Assembly (NCBI RefSeq): GCF_003574445.1
Contig: NZ_KZ984551.1
Location: forward strand, 414,885 to 478,884
Source: Streptomyces sp. YIM 130001
GTDB lineage: Bacteria > Actinomycetota > Actinomycetes > Streptomycetales > Streptomycetaceae
Reading direction: 5' to 3'
Length of the DNA: 64,000 bases
The notes beneath the pieces were generated by a model that ran no database searches, had not been told where the DNA came from, and was given only the letters and a program-made list of their open reading frames with translations. The position numbers and the translations under genes were made by a program. Below, piece by piece: positions 1 to 8,525 of the stretch; within the stretch, counting starts at the first letter, position 1, and each line of letters opens with the position of its first letter.

Positions 1-331
1 CTGCGCCCACACCGTCTTCCACTCCTGGCTGCTGCTGGTACGCGGGGTGGTGCAGCGCCGCGGCGGCGGGAGCGGCAAGGCGCTCTCGGTGACCGGCTCC
101 GCCGCCTGGGACCTCGCCGAACTGGCCGAACTGCGCGGCACGGGCGGCCTGTCGGCGGTCACCGAACGCCTCACCGCCGGACAGCCGCAGTCCCCTGCCG
201 CCACGAACGGCCGCAGCATCCAACTGGAGACCGGCTACGCCCTGCACCCCTGGGCGGACCTGCAACCGCCCGGCGAATCCGTCAAACAGAGCCGGAAGCT
301 GTGGCACCAGAGCCCGGGGAGCGCGGGATGA
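1..331 (+). CDS. dnaE2: Error-prone DNA polymerase III alpha subunit DnaE2, C-terminal fragment
   Basis: Only the last 109 codons are visible; the gene begins left of the window. The visible part starts CAHTVFHSWLLLVRG and reads as the C-terminal OB-fold end of an actinobacterial DnaE2, the alpha-type polymerase that copies past DNA lesions during damage-induced mutagenesis. The stop codon TGA shares bases with the ATG of the next gene (ATGA at 328-331), so the two are translationally coupled. DnaE2 is known to work with a Y-family partner (ImuB) and a clamp, and the downstream gene fits that partner. The DnaE2 assignment rests on remembered family sequence and gene order, since the polymerase core is outside the window. 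Confidence 0.8.
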   Translation, partial: CAHTVFHSWLLLVRGVVQRRGGGSGKALSVTGSAAWDLAELAELRGTGGLSAVTERLTAGQPQSPAATNGRSIQLETGYALHPWADLQPPGESVKQSRKLWHQSPGSAG

Positions 332-1308
332 AGATTCTGTACGTCCACTTCCACGATCTGCCGGACGAGCAGTTCCATGCACGGCTGCTCACCCTGCTCG
401 CCGAGTACACCCCCTTGGTGCAGGCGCTGCCGCCGGACGCGGCCCTGGCCGACGTCTCCGGCAGCCTGCGCTACTTCGGCACGGACGCCCCGGCCCTCGC
501 GGAACGCATCCGGGCCCGTACGGGAGGCCTGTACGGGATCCGCACGACGGTCGGCGTCGCCGCGAACCCGATGCTGGCCCGGATGGTCGCGGCCGACGGC
601 CCGCCCTCGGCGGTGCGCAGCCTGCCCGACGACATCGACGAGGTCACCGCCTTCCTCGCGGGGAAGCCCACGCCCGCGCTGCACGGAGTGGGTCCCGCGA
701 CCGCGCGGGCGCTGTCCTCGTACGGTCTGGACAGCGTCGGCCGGATCTCCGCCGCCCCACTCGGCACCCTGCAGCGGATCCTGGGCGTCACCGCGGGCCG
801 CCGCCTGCACGAAGCGGCCCGCGGCCTCGACCCGACTCCGGTGGTCCCCTCGGCCCCGCCCCGGTCGATGCGGGTCGAGCACGGCTTCGGCCACGACGAG
901 CTGGACCGGAGCCGTCAGCGCGCCGCCCTGCTCACCCTCACCGACCGGCTCGGGCAGCAGCTGCGCGCGGAGTCCCAGGCGGCCCGTGCCCTCACCCTCA
1001 CCGTCCGCCACGCGGACCGTTCCACCACGACCCGCACCCGTACGCTGCGCGAACCCACCGCCCATACCCCCGCATTGACCTCGCTGGCCTACGAGCTCCA
1101 CGACCGGCTCGCCCTGCAGCGTGCCCGGGTCCGGGTGCTCGGCCTGCGGGCGGAGGAGCTGATCGCCGACGAGCTGACCTCCCGCCAACTGCTTCTCGAT
1201 CCGGACGACGAGAGGGCCCGTCGCCTCGAGACCGTCGCCGACCACGCCCGTAACCGGTTCGGCCCCGCGGCGGCACGCCCGGCCGCGACCGCGCCCCATG
1301 TGGCGTGA
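328..1308 (+). CDS. DNA polymerase Y-family protein, ImuB-like (probably non-catalytic)
   Basis: 326 aa. The start is the ATG that overlaps the dnaE2 stop, with CGGGGA at 315-320 as ribosome binding site. The order is a shortened Y-family palm (residues about 1-85, ending TTVGVAANPMLARM), helix-hairpin-helix-like residues at about 110-150, and a little-finger region to about 300. In catalytic Y-family enzymes the N-terminal strand carries an aspartate and the second motif reads S-x-D-E. Here these are VHFHDLP (residues 6-12) and PPDAALADVSGS (35-46), so at least the glutamate and the first metal ligand appear replaced. That is what is known of ImuB, a scaffold that recruits DnaE2 to the beta clamp. 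Directly coupled to dnaE2. A true DinB polymerase is less likely given the missing acids. Confidence 0.8.
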   Translation: MKILYVHFHDLPDEQFHARLLTLLAEYTPLVQALPPDAALADVSGSLRYFGTDAPALAERIRARTGGLYGIRTTVGVAANPMLARMVAADGPPSAVRSLPDDIDEVTAFLAGKPTPALHGVGPATARALSSYGLDSVGRISAAPLGTLQRILGVTAGRRLHEAARGLDPTPVVPSAPPRSMRVEHGFGHDELDRSRQRAALLTLTDRLGQQLRAESQAARALTLTVRHADRSTTTRTRTLREPTAHTPALTSLAYELHDRLALQRARVRVLGLRAEELIADELTSRQLLLDPDDERARRLETVADHARNRFGPAAARPAATAPHVA

Positions 1309-1400
1309 GCCCGGAGAAACGGGCGCGGGCGCCACCGAACCGGCCACCCGTTCGCCCCCTCCCTGCTGCGGCCCCTCACCGAGGGGGCGAACGTGGGGGC

Positions 1401-2504
1401 ATGTCGCAGTCAGCTTCCTCCCCCGGTCCCTCTCCGCGCCCGCCGGGCCTCCTCACCGAGGTGAAGCACGCCGTCACCCCGCGGGCCGCCCTGCTCGTCG
1501 CCGGCGTGATCGCGCTGCAACTCCTGTTCATCGCCTCGTACGTGGGTGCCCTGCATCATCCGAAGCCCTCGGACGTCTCGTTCGGCGTCGCGGCTCCCAC
1601 GGCCCAGGCCGCCGAGCAGACCGTCGCCCGGCTCGAGAAGCTGCCGGGCAAGCCGCTGGACGCCCGCACCGTGGCCGGCGAGGCGCAGGCGCGCAAGCAG
1701 ATCATGAACCGGGAGATCGACGGCGCCCTGGTCGTCGATCCTCGCTCCGGCACCGACACCCTGCTGGTCGCCTCCGGCGGCGGCAAGGCGCTCTCCACCG
1801 CGCTCGAGACACTGACCAGGCAGGTCGAAGGGTCCGAACAACGCACCGCACGGACCGTCGACGTGGCGGCCGCATCGGCCCAGGACTTCAACGGCCTGTC
1901 GTCGTTCTACCTGGTGGTCGGCTGGTGCGTGGGCGGCTACCTGTGCGCCTCGATCCTGGCGATCAGCACCGGCGCACGGCCCGCGAACCCGAAGCGCGCG
2001 GTGATCCGGCTCGGCGCGATGGCCCTGGTATCCGCGGTCGGCGGGCTCGGCGGCGCGATCATCATCGGGCCGGTGCTCGGCGCACTGCCCGGCAGTGTGG
2101 CGGCGCTGTGGGGCCTCGGCACACTGGTCACCTTCGCGGTCGGTGCGGCCACCCTCGCCCTGCAGGGGGTCTTCGGCATCGTCGGGATCGGCCTGGCGAT
2201 CCTGCTCATCGTGATCGCGGGCAATCCGAGTGCGGGCGGGGCCTTCCCGCTGCCGATGCTGCCGCCGTTCTGGGAGGCGATCGGACCGGCACTGCCGCCG
2301 GGCGCGGGTACGTGGGTGGCGCGTTCCATCGCCTACTTCCAGGGCAACGCGGTCACCGGGCCCCTGCTCGTGCTCTCCGCCTGGGCGGTGGTCGGCACCG
2401 CCGTGACCCTGCTCGCCGCGGGCCTGCGCAAGGGCGGAGTGAAGAAGTCCGGCGGCGGTGCGGGAGCCGTCGCGGCGGAGGAGTCCGCGGCGCGGCCCTC
2501 CTGA
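1401..2504 (+). CDS. Membrane protein, ABC-2/YhgE-like permease topology
   Basis: 367 aa. ATG at 1401, preceded by GAGGGGG at 1381-1387. Residues about 32-55 form a first transmembrane helix (LLVAGVIALQLLFIASYVGAL). A soluble segment of about 120 residues follows, with a pattern like the external domain of YhgE/Pip and ABC-2 permeases (VSFGVAAPTAQAAEQTVARLEKLPG). Five or six hydrophobic helices follow from about residue 168 to 345. The C-terminus is Gly/Ala rich. No ATPase lies beside it, so transport is not proven; the family is often involved in export of lipids or small molecules. The stop lies in the first unit of a short tandem repeat. It converges on the protease gene with a shared hairpin terminator between them. 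Confidence 0.7.
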   Translation: MSQSASSPGPSPRPPGLLTEVKHAVTPRAALLVAGVIALQLLFIASYVGALHHPKPSDVSFGVAAPTAQAAEQTVARLEKLPGKPLDARTVAGEAQARKQIMNREIDGALVVDPRSGTDTLLVASGGGKALSTALETLTRQVEGSEQRTARTVDVAAASAQDFNGLSSFYLVVGWCVGGYLCASILAISTGARPANPKRAVIRLGAMALVSAVGGLGGAIIIGPVLGALPGSVAALWGLGTLVTFAVGAATLALQGVFGIVGIGLAILLIVIAGNPSAGGAFPLPMLPPFWEAIGPALPPGAGTWVARSIAYFQGNAVTGPLLVLSAWAVVGTAVTLLAAGLRKGGVKKSGGGAGAVAAEESAARPS

Positions 2505-2546
2505 ACCCCGTCCTGAACCGGCCATCCTGAACCGGCCGTCCTGAAC
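2499..2546. repeat. Four imperfect copies of TCCTGAAC(CGGCC)
   Basis: The 8-mer TCCTGAAC occurs at 2499, 2511, 2525 and 2539. The two middle copies extend to TCCTGAACCGGCC. The first copy contains the stop codon of the membrane protein. This looks like slippage duplication; no function is proposed. Confidence 0.7.
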
Positions 2547-2556
2547 GCGAACGGAC

Positions 2557-2592
2557 GAAGGGTCCGGCCCGCAGAAGCGGACCGGACCCTTC
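2557..2592. terminator. Bidirectional hairpin terminator
   Basis: GAAGGGTCCGG (2557-2567) pairs perfectly with CCGGACCCTTC (2582-2592), and an inner CCGC-AGAA-GCGG extends the stem. It lies between two convergent genes and can serve both. There is no U-tract, which is usual in high-GC actinobacteria. Confidence 0.75.
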
Positions 2593-2629
2593 ACCGAGTG
2601 AGCGGCGGCTCACCCGTGGAACTGCTGGA

Positions 2630-3712
2630 TCAGCCGATCTCCGCACCGAGTACGTCGAGCGCCTCGGGCACCGGCTGGAAGAAGGTCTCGCCGCCGCCGC
2701 TGCAGTCACCGCTGCCGCCGGAGGTGAGGCCCAGCGCGGAGTCGCCCGCGAAGAGCGAGCCGCCGCTGTCGCCGGGCTCGGCGCAGACGGTGGTCTGGAT
2801 CAGACCGTTGACGATGTCACCGTTGCCGTAGTTCACGGTGGCGTCGAGCGCGGTCACCTCGCCGTCGTGGACCTGCGTGGTGGAACCGCTGCGCTGCACC
2901 GCCTGTCCGACGGTCGCCTCGGCGGCCTGGGCGATCGGCTGCGTCGAGCCGTCGTAGAGGTTGACCTCGCTCGGCGCCTCGGCTCCGTCGTCGTACTTGA
3001 CGATGGCGAAGTCGTTGTCCGGGAACTGCGAGTCCTCCATGGTGCCGAGCGGGTTGCCGTCGGCGTCCTCCCAGCTGCTGCCGGCCTCGCCGCAGTGACC
3101 CGCGGTGATGAAGGCAGGGGCGCCGTCCTTGACGACGTTGAAGCCGAGCGAGCAGCGGCCGCCACCACTGAGGATCGCGTCACCACCGGCGGCGAACTTC
3201 TTGAACTCGCCCTTGGTCTGCTTCAGTTCGGCCTTGCCGCCGAGTCCCTCGACGACCTTGCTGAGCTTCGACCAGTCGGCACCCTTGACCGTACGGTCCG
3301 CCGTCACGACGACCTGGTTCGTCGTCGGGTCGGTGGCCCACGAGGTGCCCGGGATGGTCGCCTTCTCGGTGAGCGTCGTACGAGCCGACTTCAGCTCGGC
3401 GAGCGAGTGGTCCACGACTCTGGCCTTGGCACCGGTCTGCTCGACGGCCTTCGCCGCGTCGCTGTCCAGGACGTTGACGACCAGGGCCTTCGCCTTGGCG
3501 TCGTAGTACGTCCCGGCCTCGGCGCTGCCGAGGTCCTTGCCGAGCGTGTCGGCGAGCTTGCCCGCCGCCGTCGCCGAGAGGGTCTTCAGCTCCGGGGCCG
3601 GAGCGTCCTCGCTGGCGTTCGCAGTCTGGAACGTCACTCCCGCTGCCACCAGGGCGGCAACTCCCGCTCCTGCCACTGCTATCCGTCGCTTGGGTATGCG
3701 TCGGTGCTTCAA
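2630..3712 (-). CDS. Secreted S1E serine protease, streptogrisin/alpha-lytic type
   Basis: 360 aa preproenzyme. The start is TTG at 3712 because AGGAGG (3725-3720 on the minus strand) sits 7 nt upstream; no ATG fits as well. Residues 1-33 are a signal peptide (KRR, hydrophobic core, cleavage near ANA-SE). Residues about 40-180 are the pro-domain that assists folding. The mature chymotrypsin-fold protease starts near 181 (LSGGGRCSLGF). The triad is visible: His206 in TAGHC, Asp234 in DNDFAIV, Ser316 in GDSGGS. Cys187/207 and Cys310/337 match the family disulfides. Extracellular degradation of protein is the expected role. A second, shorter relative lies directly upstream on the same strand, but each has its own spacing and probably its own promoter. 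Confidence 0.92.
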   Translation of the reverse strand: MKHRRIPKRRIAVAGAGVAALVAAGVTFQTANASEDAPAPELKTLSATAAGKLADTLGKDLGSAEAGTYYDAKAKALVVNVLDSDAAKAVEQTGAKARVVDHSLAELKSARTTLTEKATIPGTSWATDPTTNQVVVTADRTVKGADWSKLSKVVEGLGGKAELKQTKGEFKKFAAGGDAILSGGGRCSLGFNVVKDGAPAFITAGHCGEAGSSWEDADGNPLGTMEDSQFPDNDFAIVKYDDGAEAPSEVNLYDGSTQPIAQAAEATVGQAVQRSGSTTQVHDGEVTALDATVNYGNGDIVNGLIQTTVCAEPGDSGGSLFAGDSALGLTSGGSGDCSGGGETFFQPVPEALDVLGAEIG

Positions 3713-4108
3713 GTCACGTCCTCCTGTGGGGGGTCGGGCCGACCGGGACCGAAGGCCACGGCAGCCCGGAGGCGTACCGACATGGAGACGAATTGCGGGA
3801 CATGTCAGGGGAATTGCCCGCAGTCGCGTCCATGCCAATTGGGTGGCAGCAACTATTCCCATGCTCACCCGTCGCACACAAGGTCGACTTCAGGACGCGC
3901 ACGCGACAACCACTGCGCGCCCTCGCGACGTTCACATATCCAGGTCGGCGCACGTCGGTTCCCGTTGCAAACACCCGCTGCTAACACCGATGGGCAATGG
4001 GTGAGGACTAGTCCTGTCCGGATTCCTTCGTTCCGAACAGCGATCCGACCGATGCGCGAAGGGCGAGCCCCCGCCCCGGAGTTGGGAAGGAGGCTCGCCC
4101 GCGACAGG
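3713..4108. other. Intergenic region between the two protease genes
   Basis: No supportable gene. It holds the ribosome binding site and presumed promoter of the downstream protease, and the terminator of the upstream one (4061-4100). A perfect 12-bp palindrome AGGACTAGTCCT lies at 4004-4015 in a locally less GC-rich stretch; it could be an operator but there is no second copy nearby. Confidence 0.5.
4061..4100 (-). terminator. Hairpin terminator after streptogrisin B-like gene
   Basis: GGGCGAGCC (4061-4069) and GGCTCGCCC (4092-4100) form a 9-bp stem just past the stop codon at 4109. The loop is long (22 nt) and there is no U-tract. Confidence 0.55.
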
Positions 4109-5008
4109 TCAGTAGACGCTGACGCCGTACGCCCCGAGTGCCTCGGTGACGGGCTGGAAGAAGGTCGTACCGCCGGAACTGCAATTGCCGCTGCCTCCGG
4201 AGGTCAGGCCGACGGCCCGGGTCCCGGAGTAGAGCGCACCGCCCGAATCGCCGGGCTCCGCACAGACGTTGGTCCGGATCATGCCGGTGACCACATCACC
4301 GCCGCCGTAGTTCACGGTGGCATTGAGCCCGGTGACGCTGCCGCTGTGCGTACCCGTGGTGGAACCCCGCCGGGTGACGGACATGCCGACGGTGGCGTTG
4401 ACGGCGCTGGTGATGTCCTGACCGCCCACGGTGCCGGGGTGGTCGAGGGAGCCGTTGGAGTAGCGCACCAGACCGTAGTCGTTGCCGGGGAAGCTGGATC
4501 CCGCGGTGGGTCCGAGCGTCGTGGTCTTCGCCGAGTTGGTGTACCAGGTGCCCGCGCCGTCGGTGCAGTGCCCGGCGGTGAGGGCGTAGTACGTACTGCC
4601 GCTACGGACGTTGAAGCCGAGCGAGCAACGCCAGCTGGACGCGTAGATGGCGTCGCCGCCGGAGATCAGTTTGCTGAACTTCCCTGTCGTGCGCTCGATG
4701 TCGAGGGCGCCTGCCTGCGCCCCCGCCTCGCGTCTGATCGTGTCGATGTCGGCCTGGGAGACGGTGCTGTCCACCGTGACCACCAGGCGGTTCGTCTTCG
4801 GGTCGACGTGCCAGGCGGTTCCGGCCACATCGGCATCGAGCACCGCGTCGCCGGCCTCGGCCAGTTGGGCGGAGCTGAAGGTGCCGGCGTCGTCGGCGTT
4901 CGCCGAAGGTACGGCCAGAGCGGCCGCGGCCACGAGTCCGGTGGCCACGGCGGTCAGCCGGGTCCGTCTCGCGATGCCACTGCGGGGGGTGGTGCGCTTG
5001 ATCCTCAC
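4109..5008 (-). CDS. sprB: Streptogrisin B-type secreted serine protease
   Basis: 299 aa, the same length as the S. griseus protease B precursor as I remember it. The start is GTG at 5008, with GGGAGG ending 8 nt upstream. Residues 1-38 are a signal peptide ([25 protein letters not shown]). Residues 39-114 are a short pro-region. The mature enzyme begins at Ile115 ([20 protein letters not shown]), the position where SprB is processed. The triad is His147 (TAGHC), Asp177 (GNDYGLV) and Ser255 (GDSGG). The C-terminus [19 protein letters not shown] matches the family closely. The shorter pro-domain separates it from the neighbouring alpha-lytic-type paralogue. It is expected to act outside the cell. 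The symbol is by homology and memory, not by search. Confidence 0.9.
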   Translation of the reverse strand: MRIKRTTPRSGIARRTRLTAVATGLVAAAALAVPSANADDAGTFSSAQLAEAGDAVLDADVAGTAWHVDPKTNRLVVTVDSTVSQADIDTIRREAGAQAGALDIERTTGKFSKLISGGDAIYASSWRCSLGFNVRSGSTYYALTAGHCTDGAGTWYTNSAKTTTLGPTAGSSFPGNDYGLVRYSNGSLDHPGTVGGQDITSAVNATVGMSVTRRGSTTGTHSGSVTGLNATVNYGGGDVVTGMIRTNVCAEPGDSGGALYSGTRAVGLTSGGSGNCSSGGTTFFQPVTEALGAYGVSVY

Positions 5009-5244
5009 TTGTCGTTCCTCCCGAGGGGAATCGGGGGCGCGGCTCAATGCCGGGCCCGTGAGGCGCAGCCGGGGAAACCTGCCCGTATTCCCGACAAGTT
5101 GTGACCCTGACAAGCGCTGTTCGGGAGTATTGGGCGAGCCGTCGGACCGCACAAGAGCACCTTTCGGCCGTGCGGTCCGAACGAACACCCGCGCGTCGGG
5201 GCACAGTTCAGCGCGACGACAGTGCCGTCGTCGCCCCCTGCGGA

Positions 5245-6447
5245 TCAGCAGTCGCAGCAGTCGCAGCAATCGCAGCAGTCGCAGTCACGGCAGCAGCCCT
5301 CGCGCCTCTTGCGCGACCAGGGCCCCTCGTACTCCTTGGCGCAGCACAGCTTGCAGGTACAGCAAAGGAGCGTGAACATCCCGCAGCCGGCCCAGAATCC
5401 ACGCTTCTCGGGCTGCGGAGCGGGCCCCGGAAAGCCTCCCGGCCCACCGGGACCACCAGGTCCGCCGGGCCCATACGGATTGCCCGCGCCTCCCCCGCCG
5501 TAGGGATTGCCCCCGCCCTGCCCGCCGTACGGATTCCCGGGTCCACCGTCCGAGTAGGGACGACCGCCGCCCGGAGCCTGGTGGGAGCAGCTGGTGGTGC
5601 CGAAGGCGCGGTCGACGGAGCGGTGCAGTTCGTGCGCGAGCAGCTGATGGACGAGCCCGCTGTCGGTGAACTCGGCGTCACGCAGGGCGAGGCGGATACC
5701 GTGCAGCGCGTCGTCGGCGAGCCGGCGGGCCTCGACGAGCGGGGTCCCGGTGGCCGTCAGCGGGTTCCAGGCACCGGCGGCGGCATCGGCCTGCCGGTCT
5801 TCCACAGCATCGAGGAGATGCGCGAGCCGCCCGAAGAGACGTCCGGCCTCCGCGAGTGGCCCGGCGTTCCCGGGCCGACCCGCGAGCACAGCAGTGTGCG
5901 CGAAGGCGGCAGCGGTCGCGGTCTCGGTCGGTTCGGTCACGACCAACAGCGACGTCCCGGGCCCCGCCAGTACCTCGATGCCGGACTGCCGGTCCACGGC
6001 GTCGACCAGCACCGCGGTGTCGAACCCGACGGCCGCTCCGGTACGGGCACCCGCCCGGTCCCAGCCACCGGCCACCTTGCGGGCGGCCAGGGCGAGCGGC
6101 TTGCGGGCCAGCACGCCGTCCCGGTCCGCGACATGGTCACGGACCTTGGCCGAGGCGAGCACCAGCGAGACGGCGGCCGCGAGCCTGGCCCCCTCACCGC
6201 GTGCCACCGACGCGGTCCGCATCCCGCGCAGCGGACAGGGCCCTGCCGTACGCCGCCGGCCGTCGCTGCGCTCCGCCTGAGCCTCCGTCAGAACCGAGAC
6301 GAGCAACCCGTCGTAATTCGTGACGACCCTGGCGAACTGCCCGTGGTCACCCCGCAGCGCGAGGCAGAGACCGCACAGATGAGCCATCCACTGTGTGGTC
6401 AGCCCCTCGCCGAGATGATGGCTGCAGGGCCTGACGATTCCGAACAA
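5245..6447 (-). CDS. DUF5685 family protein with Gly/Pro repeats and a cysteine-rich C-terminal tail
   Basis: About 400 aa. I chose TTG at 6447 because the family starts with a (M)FGIVRPC motif and GGGGAG lies 5 nt upstream; GTG at 6450 is an alternative. Residues 1-290 form an alpha-helical domain with CGLCLAL near residue 25 and a CPLRGMR motif, the DUF5685 signature; its function is not known. Residues about 300-345 are repeats of GNPYG and PGGPGG. The last 45 residues hold about 20 cysteines, ending in repeats of CDC encoded by a slippage-prone gcagtcgca repeat at about 5247-5290. The tail could bind metal or be acylated, but that is inference. It lies convergent to nothing and just upstream of the sprB-like gene in the same orientation, more than 200 bp away. 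Confidence 0.75.
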   Translation of the reverse strand: MFGIVRPCSHHLGEGLTTQWMAHLCGLCLALRGDHGQFARVVTNYDGLLVSVLTEAQAERSDGRRRTAGPCPLRGMRTASVARGEGARLAAAVSLVLASAKVRDHVADRDGVLARKPLALAARKVAGGWDRAGARTGAAVGFDTAVLVDAVDRQSGIEVLAGPGTSLLVVTEPTETATAAAFAHTAVLAGRPGNAGPLAEAGRLFGRLAHLLDAVEDRQADAAAGAWNPLTATGTPLVEARRLADDALHGIRLALRDAEFTDSGLVHQLLAHELHRSVDRAFGTTSCSHQAPGGGRPYSDGGPGNPYGGQGGGNPYGGGGAGNPYGPGGPGGPGGPGGFPGPAPQPEKRGFWAGCGMFTLLCCTCKLCCAKEYEGPWSRKRREGCCRDCDCCDCCDCCDC

Positions 6448-6736
6448 GACTGCTCCCCGTGAGACGTTCGCGAGCACACCGCATGCAACGCGGCCCGCAT
6501 GCTATCGACCACCCCGCACCCCGGGACACGCCGACATCACCCGTACGCCACAACAAATAATATTTCACTCACTGTCAGCAGCCTTGTGCAGCAAGACCCT
6601 TGAAGAATCGGGGCACGTTCTGCACCAGTCGCGTCACGAAAACCCCGCGCGGCGACTATCCCCTTGGCGTCGCATCCGCATCATGGACGACCATAGGGGT
6701 GCGGACGGCAGGGAACCGCTGTGAGAGGAGGCGTCC

Positions 6737-7198
6737 ATGGGATCGGTGCGCAAGGCGAGTGCCTGGCTTGGCCTCGTCGACGACAACGATGACGAGCGTG
6801 CATACGCGGGCTACGACGACGACTACGACGACGACACGGCCGCGAGGTCCGAACCCGGCGAAGCCGCCTGGGTGACCGACCCACGCGTGCGGGTGGCGAC
6901 AGAGGCGGCCGAGGAGAAGGGGCGCCGCATCGGCACGATCGCCCCGGACGGATTCCGGGACGCCCGCGCCATCGGAGAACTCTTCCGGGACGGGGTCCCG
7001 GTCATCATCAACCTGACGGCCATGGATCCCGCCGACGCCAAGCGCGTGGTGGACTTCGCGGCCGGCCTGACCTTCGGCCTGCGCGGCTCCATCGAGCGCG
7101 TGGCCAACCGGGTCTTCCTGCTCAGCCCGTCGGACACCCGGATCGTGAACGGCGAAGCCCCGGGGCGCCCGGCGGACGGGTTCTTCAACCAGAGCTGA
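6737..7198 (+). CDS. sflA: SepF-like cell division protein (SflA type)
   Basis: 153 aa. ATG at 6737 with GAGAGGAGG 5 nt upstream. The N-terminus [16 protein letters not shown] is the membrane-binding helix of SepF. An acidic linker follows (residues 18-45). Residues about 65-145 are the SepF core ([29 protein letters not shown] ... [27 protein letters not shown]), which anchors FtsZ filaments to the membrane. It is not in the dcw cluster, where the main sepF of Streptomyces lies. Its place beside an acyl-CoA dehydrogenase gene matches, from memory, the S. coelicolor paralogue SflA, which with SflB restrains misplaced FtsZ/DivIVA during sporulation. The paralogue assignment is inference from location; SepF membership is clear. 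Confidence 0.85.
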   Translation: MGSVRKASAWLGLVDDNDDERAYAGYDDDYDDDTAARSEPGEAAWVTDPRVRVATEAAEEKGRRIGTIAPDGFRDARAIGELFRDGVPVIINLTAMDPADAKRVVDFAAGLTFGLRGSIERVANRVFLLSPSDTRIVNGEAPGRPADGFFNQS

Positions 7199-7210
7199 CC
7201 GGCGGGTGGC

Positions 7211-8407
7211 TCACCGGAACGCGTCGAGTCCGGTGAGCGCCTTGCCGAGCACCAGTTGGTGCATCTCGACGGTGCCCTCGTACGTGAGCACCGATTCGAG
7301 ATTCGTGGCATGCCGCATCACCGGGTACTCGAGCGAGATGCCGTTGGCACCGAGGACGGTGCGCGAAGTACGGCAGATGTCGATGGCCTCCCGGACATTG
7401 TTCAGCTTTCCGAAGCTGACCTGTTCGGGCCTCAGGCGGCCGGCGTCCAGGCGGCGGCCCAGGTGATGGGCGAGCAGGATTCCCTTGTGCAGTTCGAGTG
7501 CCATGTCCGCGAGCTTGGCCTGGGTGAGCTGGAAGCCACCGATCGGGCGTCCGAACTGCTCGCGGGACTTGGAGTATTCGAGCGCCGACTCGAAGCAGGA
7601 GCGTGCGGCGCCCATGGCGCCCCAGACGATTCCGTAGCGCGCGTGACTCAGGCAGCTGAGCGGTCCGCGCAGCCCCGTCACCTCCGGCAGTACCGCGTCA
7701 GCGGGCAACCGCACTTCGTCCAGGACGAGTTCGCTGGTGACCGAGGCGCGCAGCGACCACTTGTGCTTGATCTCCGGTGCGGAGAATCCCGGACTGTCCG
7801 TCGGTACGACGAATCCCCTGACACCGTCGTCGGTTCCCGCCCAGACCACGGCGACCCCGGCGACCGATCCGTTGGTGATCCACATCTTGCGGCCGGTGAG
7901 GACCCAGTCGGTGCCGTCCCGCTTCGCGTAGGTACGCATACCCGCCGGATCGGAACCGTGGTCGGGCTCGGTGAGGCCGAAGCAGCCGATGATCTCGCCC
8001 GCGGCCATGCCCGGCAGCCAGTGCCGCTTCTGCTCCTCGGAGCCGAAGCGGTGGATGGCGTACATGGCGAGGGAGCCCTGGACGGAGACGAGGGAGCGGA
8101 TCCCGGAGTCGGCGGCCTCCAGCTCGAGACAGGCGAGGCCGTACTGGACGGAGCTCGCACCGGCGCAGCCGTATCCCTCCAGGGACATGCCGAGGGCGCC
8201 GAGCGAGCCGAGTTCGCGGGCCAGTTCACGGATGCCGGGGAGTTCGCCGCGTTCGTACCAGTCGGCGATGTGCGGCAGGACCCGGTCGGTGGCCCAGTCG
8301 CGTACGGACGCCCGGATCGCGAGGTCCTCCGGATCGAGCAGATCGTCGAGGCCGAGCGGGTCGTCGGGGGCGAAGGGCGGGAGCTTCGAGGACGGTGTTG
8401 CGGACAT
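7211..8407 (-). CDS. Acyl-CoA dehydrogenase, glutaryl-CoA dehydrogenase-like
   Basis: 398 aa. The start is ATG at 8407 with GGAGG 6 nt upstream; the open frame extends further but without support. The fold order is typical: an N-terminal helical domain, the FAD-binding stretch GCFGLTEPDHGSD and WITNGS, a beta domain, then a C-terminal helical domain with REQFGRPIGGFQLTQ. The catalytic base is probably Glu377 in LTYEGT, the position used by glutaryl-CoA dehydrogenases, and the flanks (VMRHATNLESVLTYEGT) also fit that subgroup. Expected reaction: FAD-dependent alpha,beta-dehydrogenation of an acyl-CoA, perhaps glutaryl-CoA with decarboxylation in lysine or tryptophan breakdown. No pathway partners are adjacent, so the substrate remains open. 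It converges on the SepF-like gene with only 12 bp between the stops. Confidence 0.88.
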   Translation of the reverse strand: MSATPSSKLPPFAPDDPLGLDDLLDPEDLAIRASVRDWATDRVLPHIADWYERGELPGIRELARELGSLGALGMSLEGYGCAGASSVQYGLACLELEAADSGIRSLVSVQGSLAMYAIHRFGSEEQKRHWLPGMAAGEIIGCFGLTEPDHGSDPAGMRTYAKRDGTDWVLTGRKMWITNGSVAGVAVVWAGTDDGVRGFVVPTDSPGFSAPEIKHKWSLRASVTSELVLDEVRLPADAVLPEVTGLRGPLSCLSHARYGIVWGAMGAARSCFESALEYSKSREQFGRPIGGFQLTQAKLADMALELHKGILLAHHLGRRLDAGRLRPEQVSFGKLNNVREAIDICRTSRTVLGANGISLEYPVMRHATNLESVLTYEGTVEMHQLVLGKALTGLDAFR

Positions 8408-8525
8408 CGCGGGCCTCCGGCACGTACGGAAAACTAGCAGCGGTAGTCGCATGCTCCGCCGAACGTACGGGTCCGGTGTCCGCTTCGTCCAGAGCCTCCG
8501 GCGCGCAGTGGCGCCGATGGGGCGG

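Noticed and set aside
2867..5104. 745-codon plus-strand open frame across both proteases
   Set aside because: It lies antisense to two clearly functional protease genes and crosses their intergenic region; no family resemblance.
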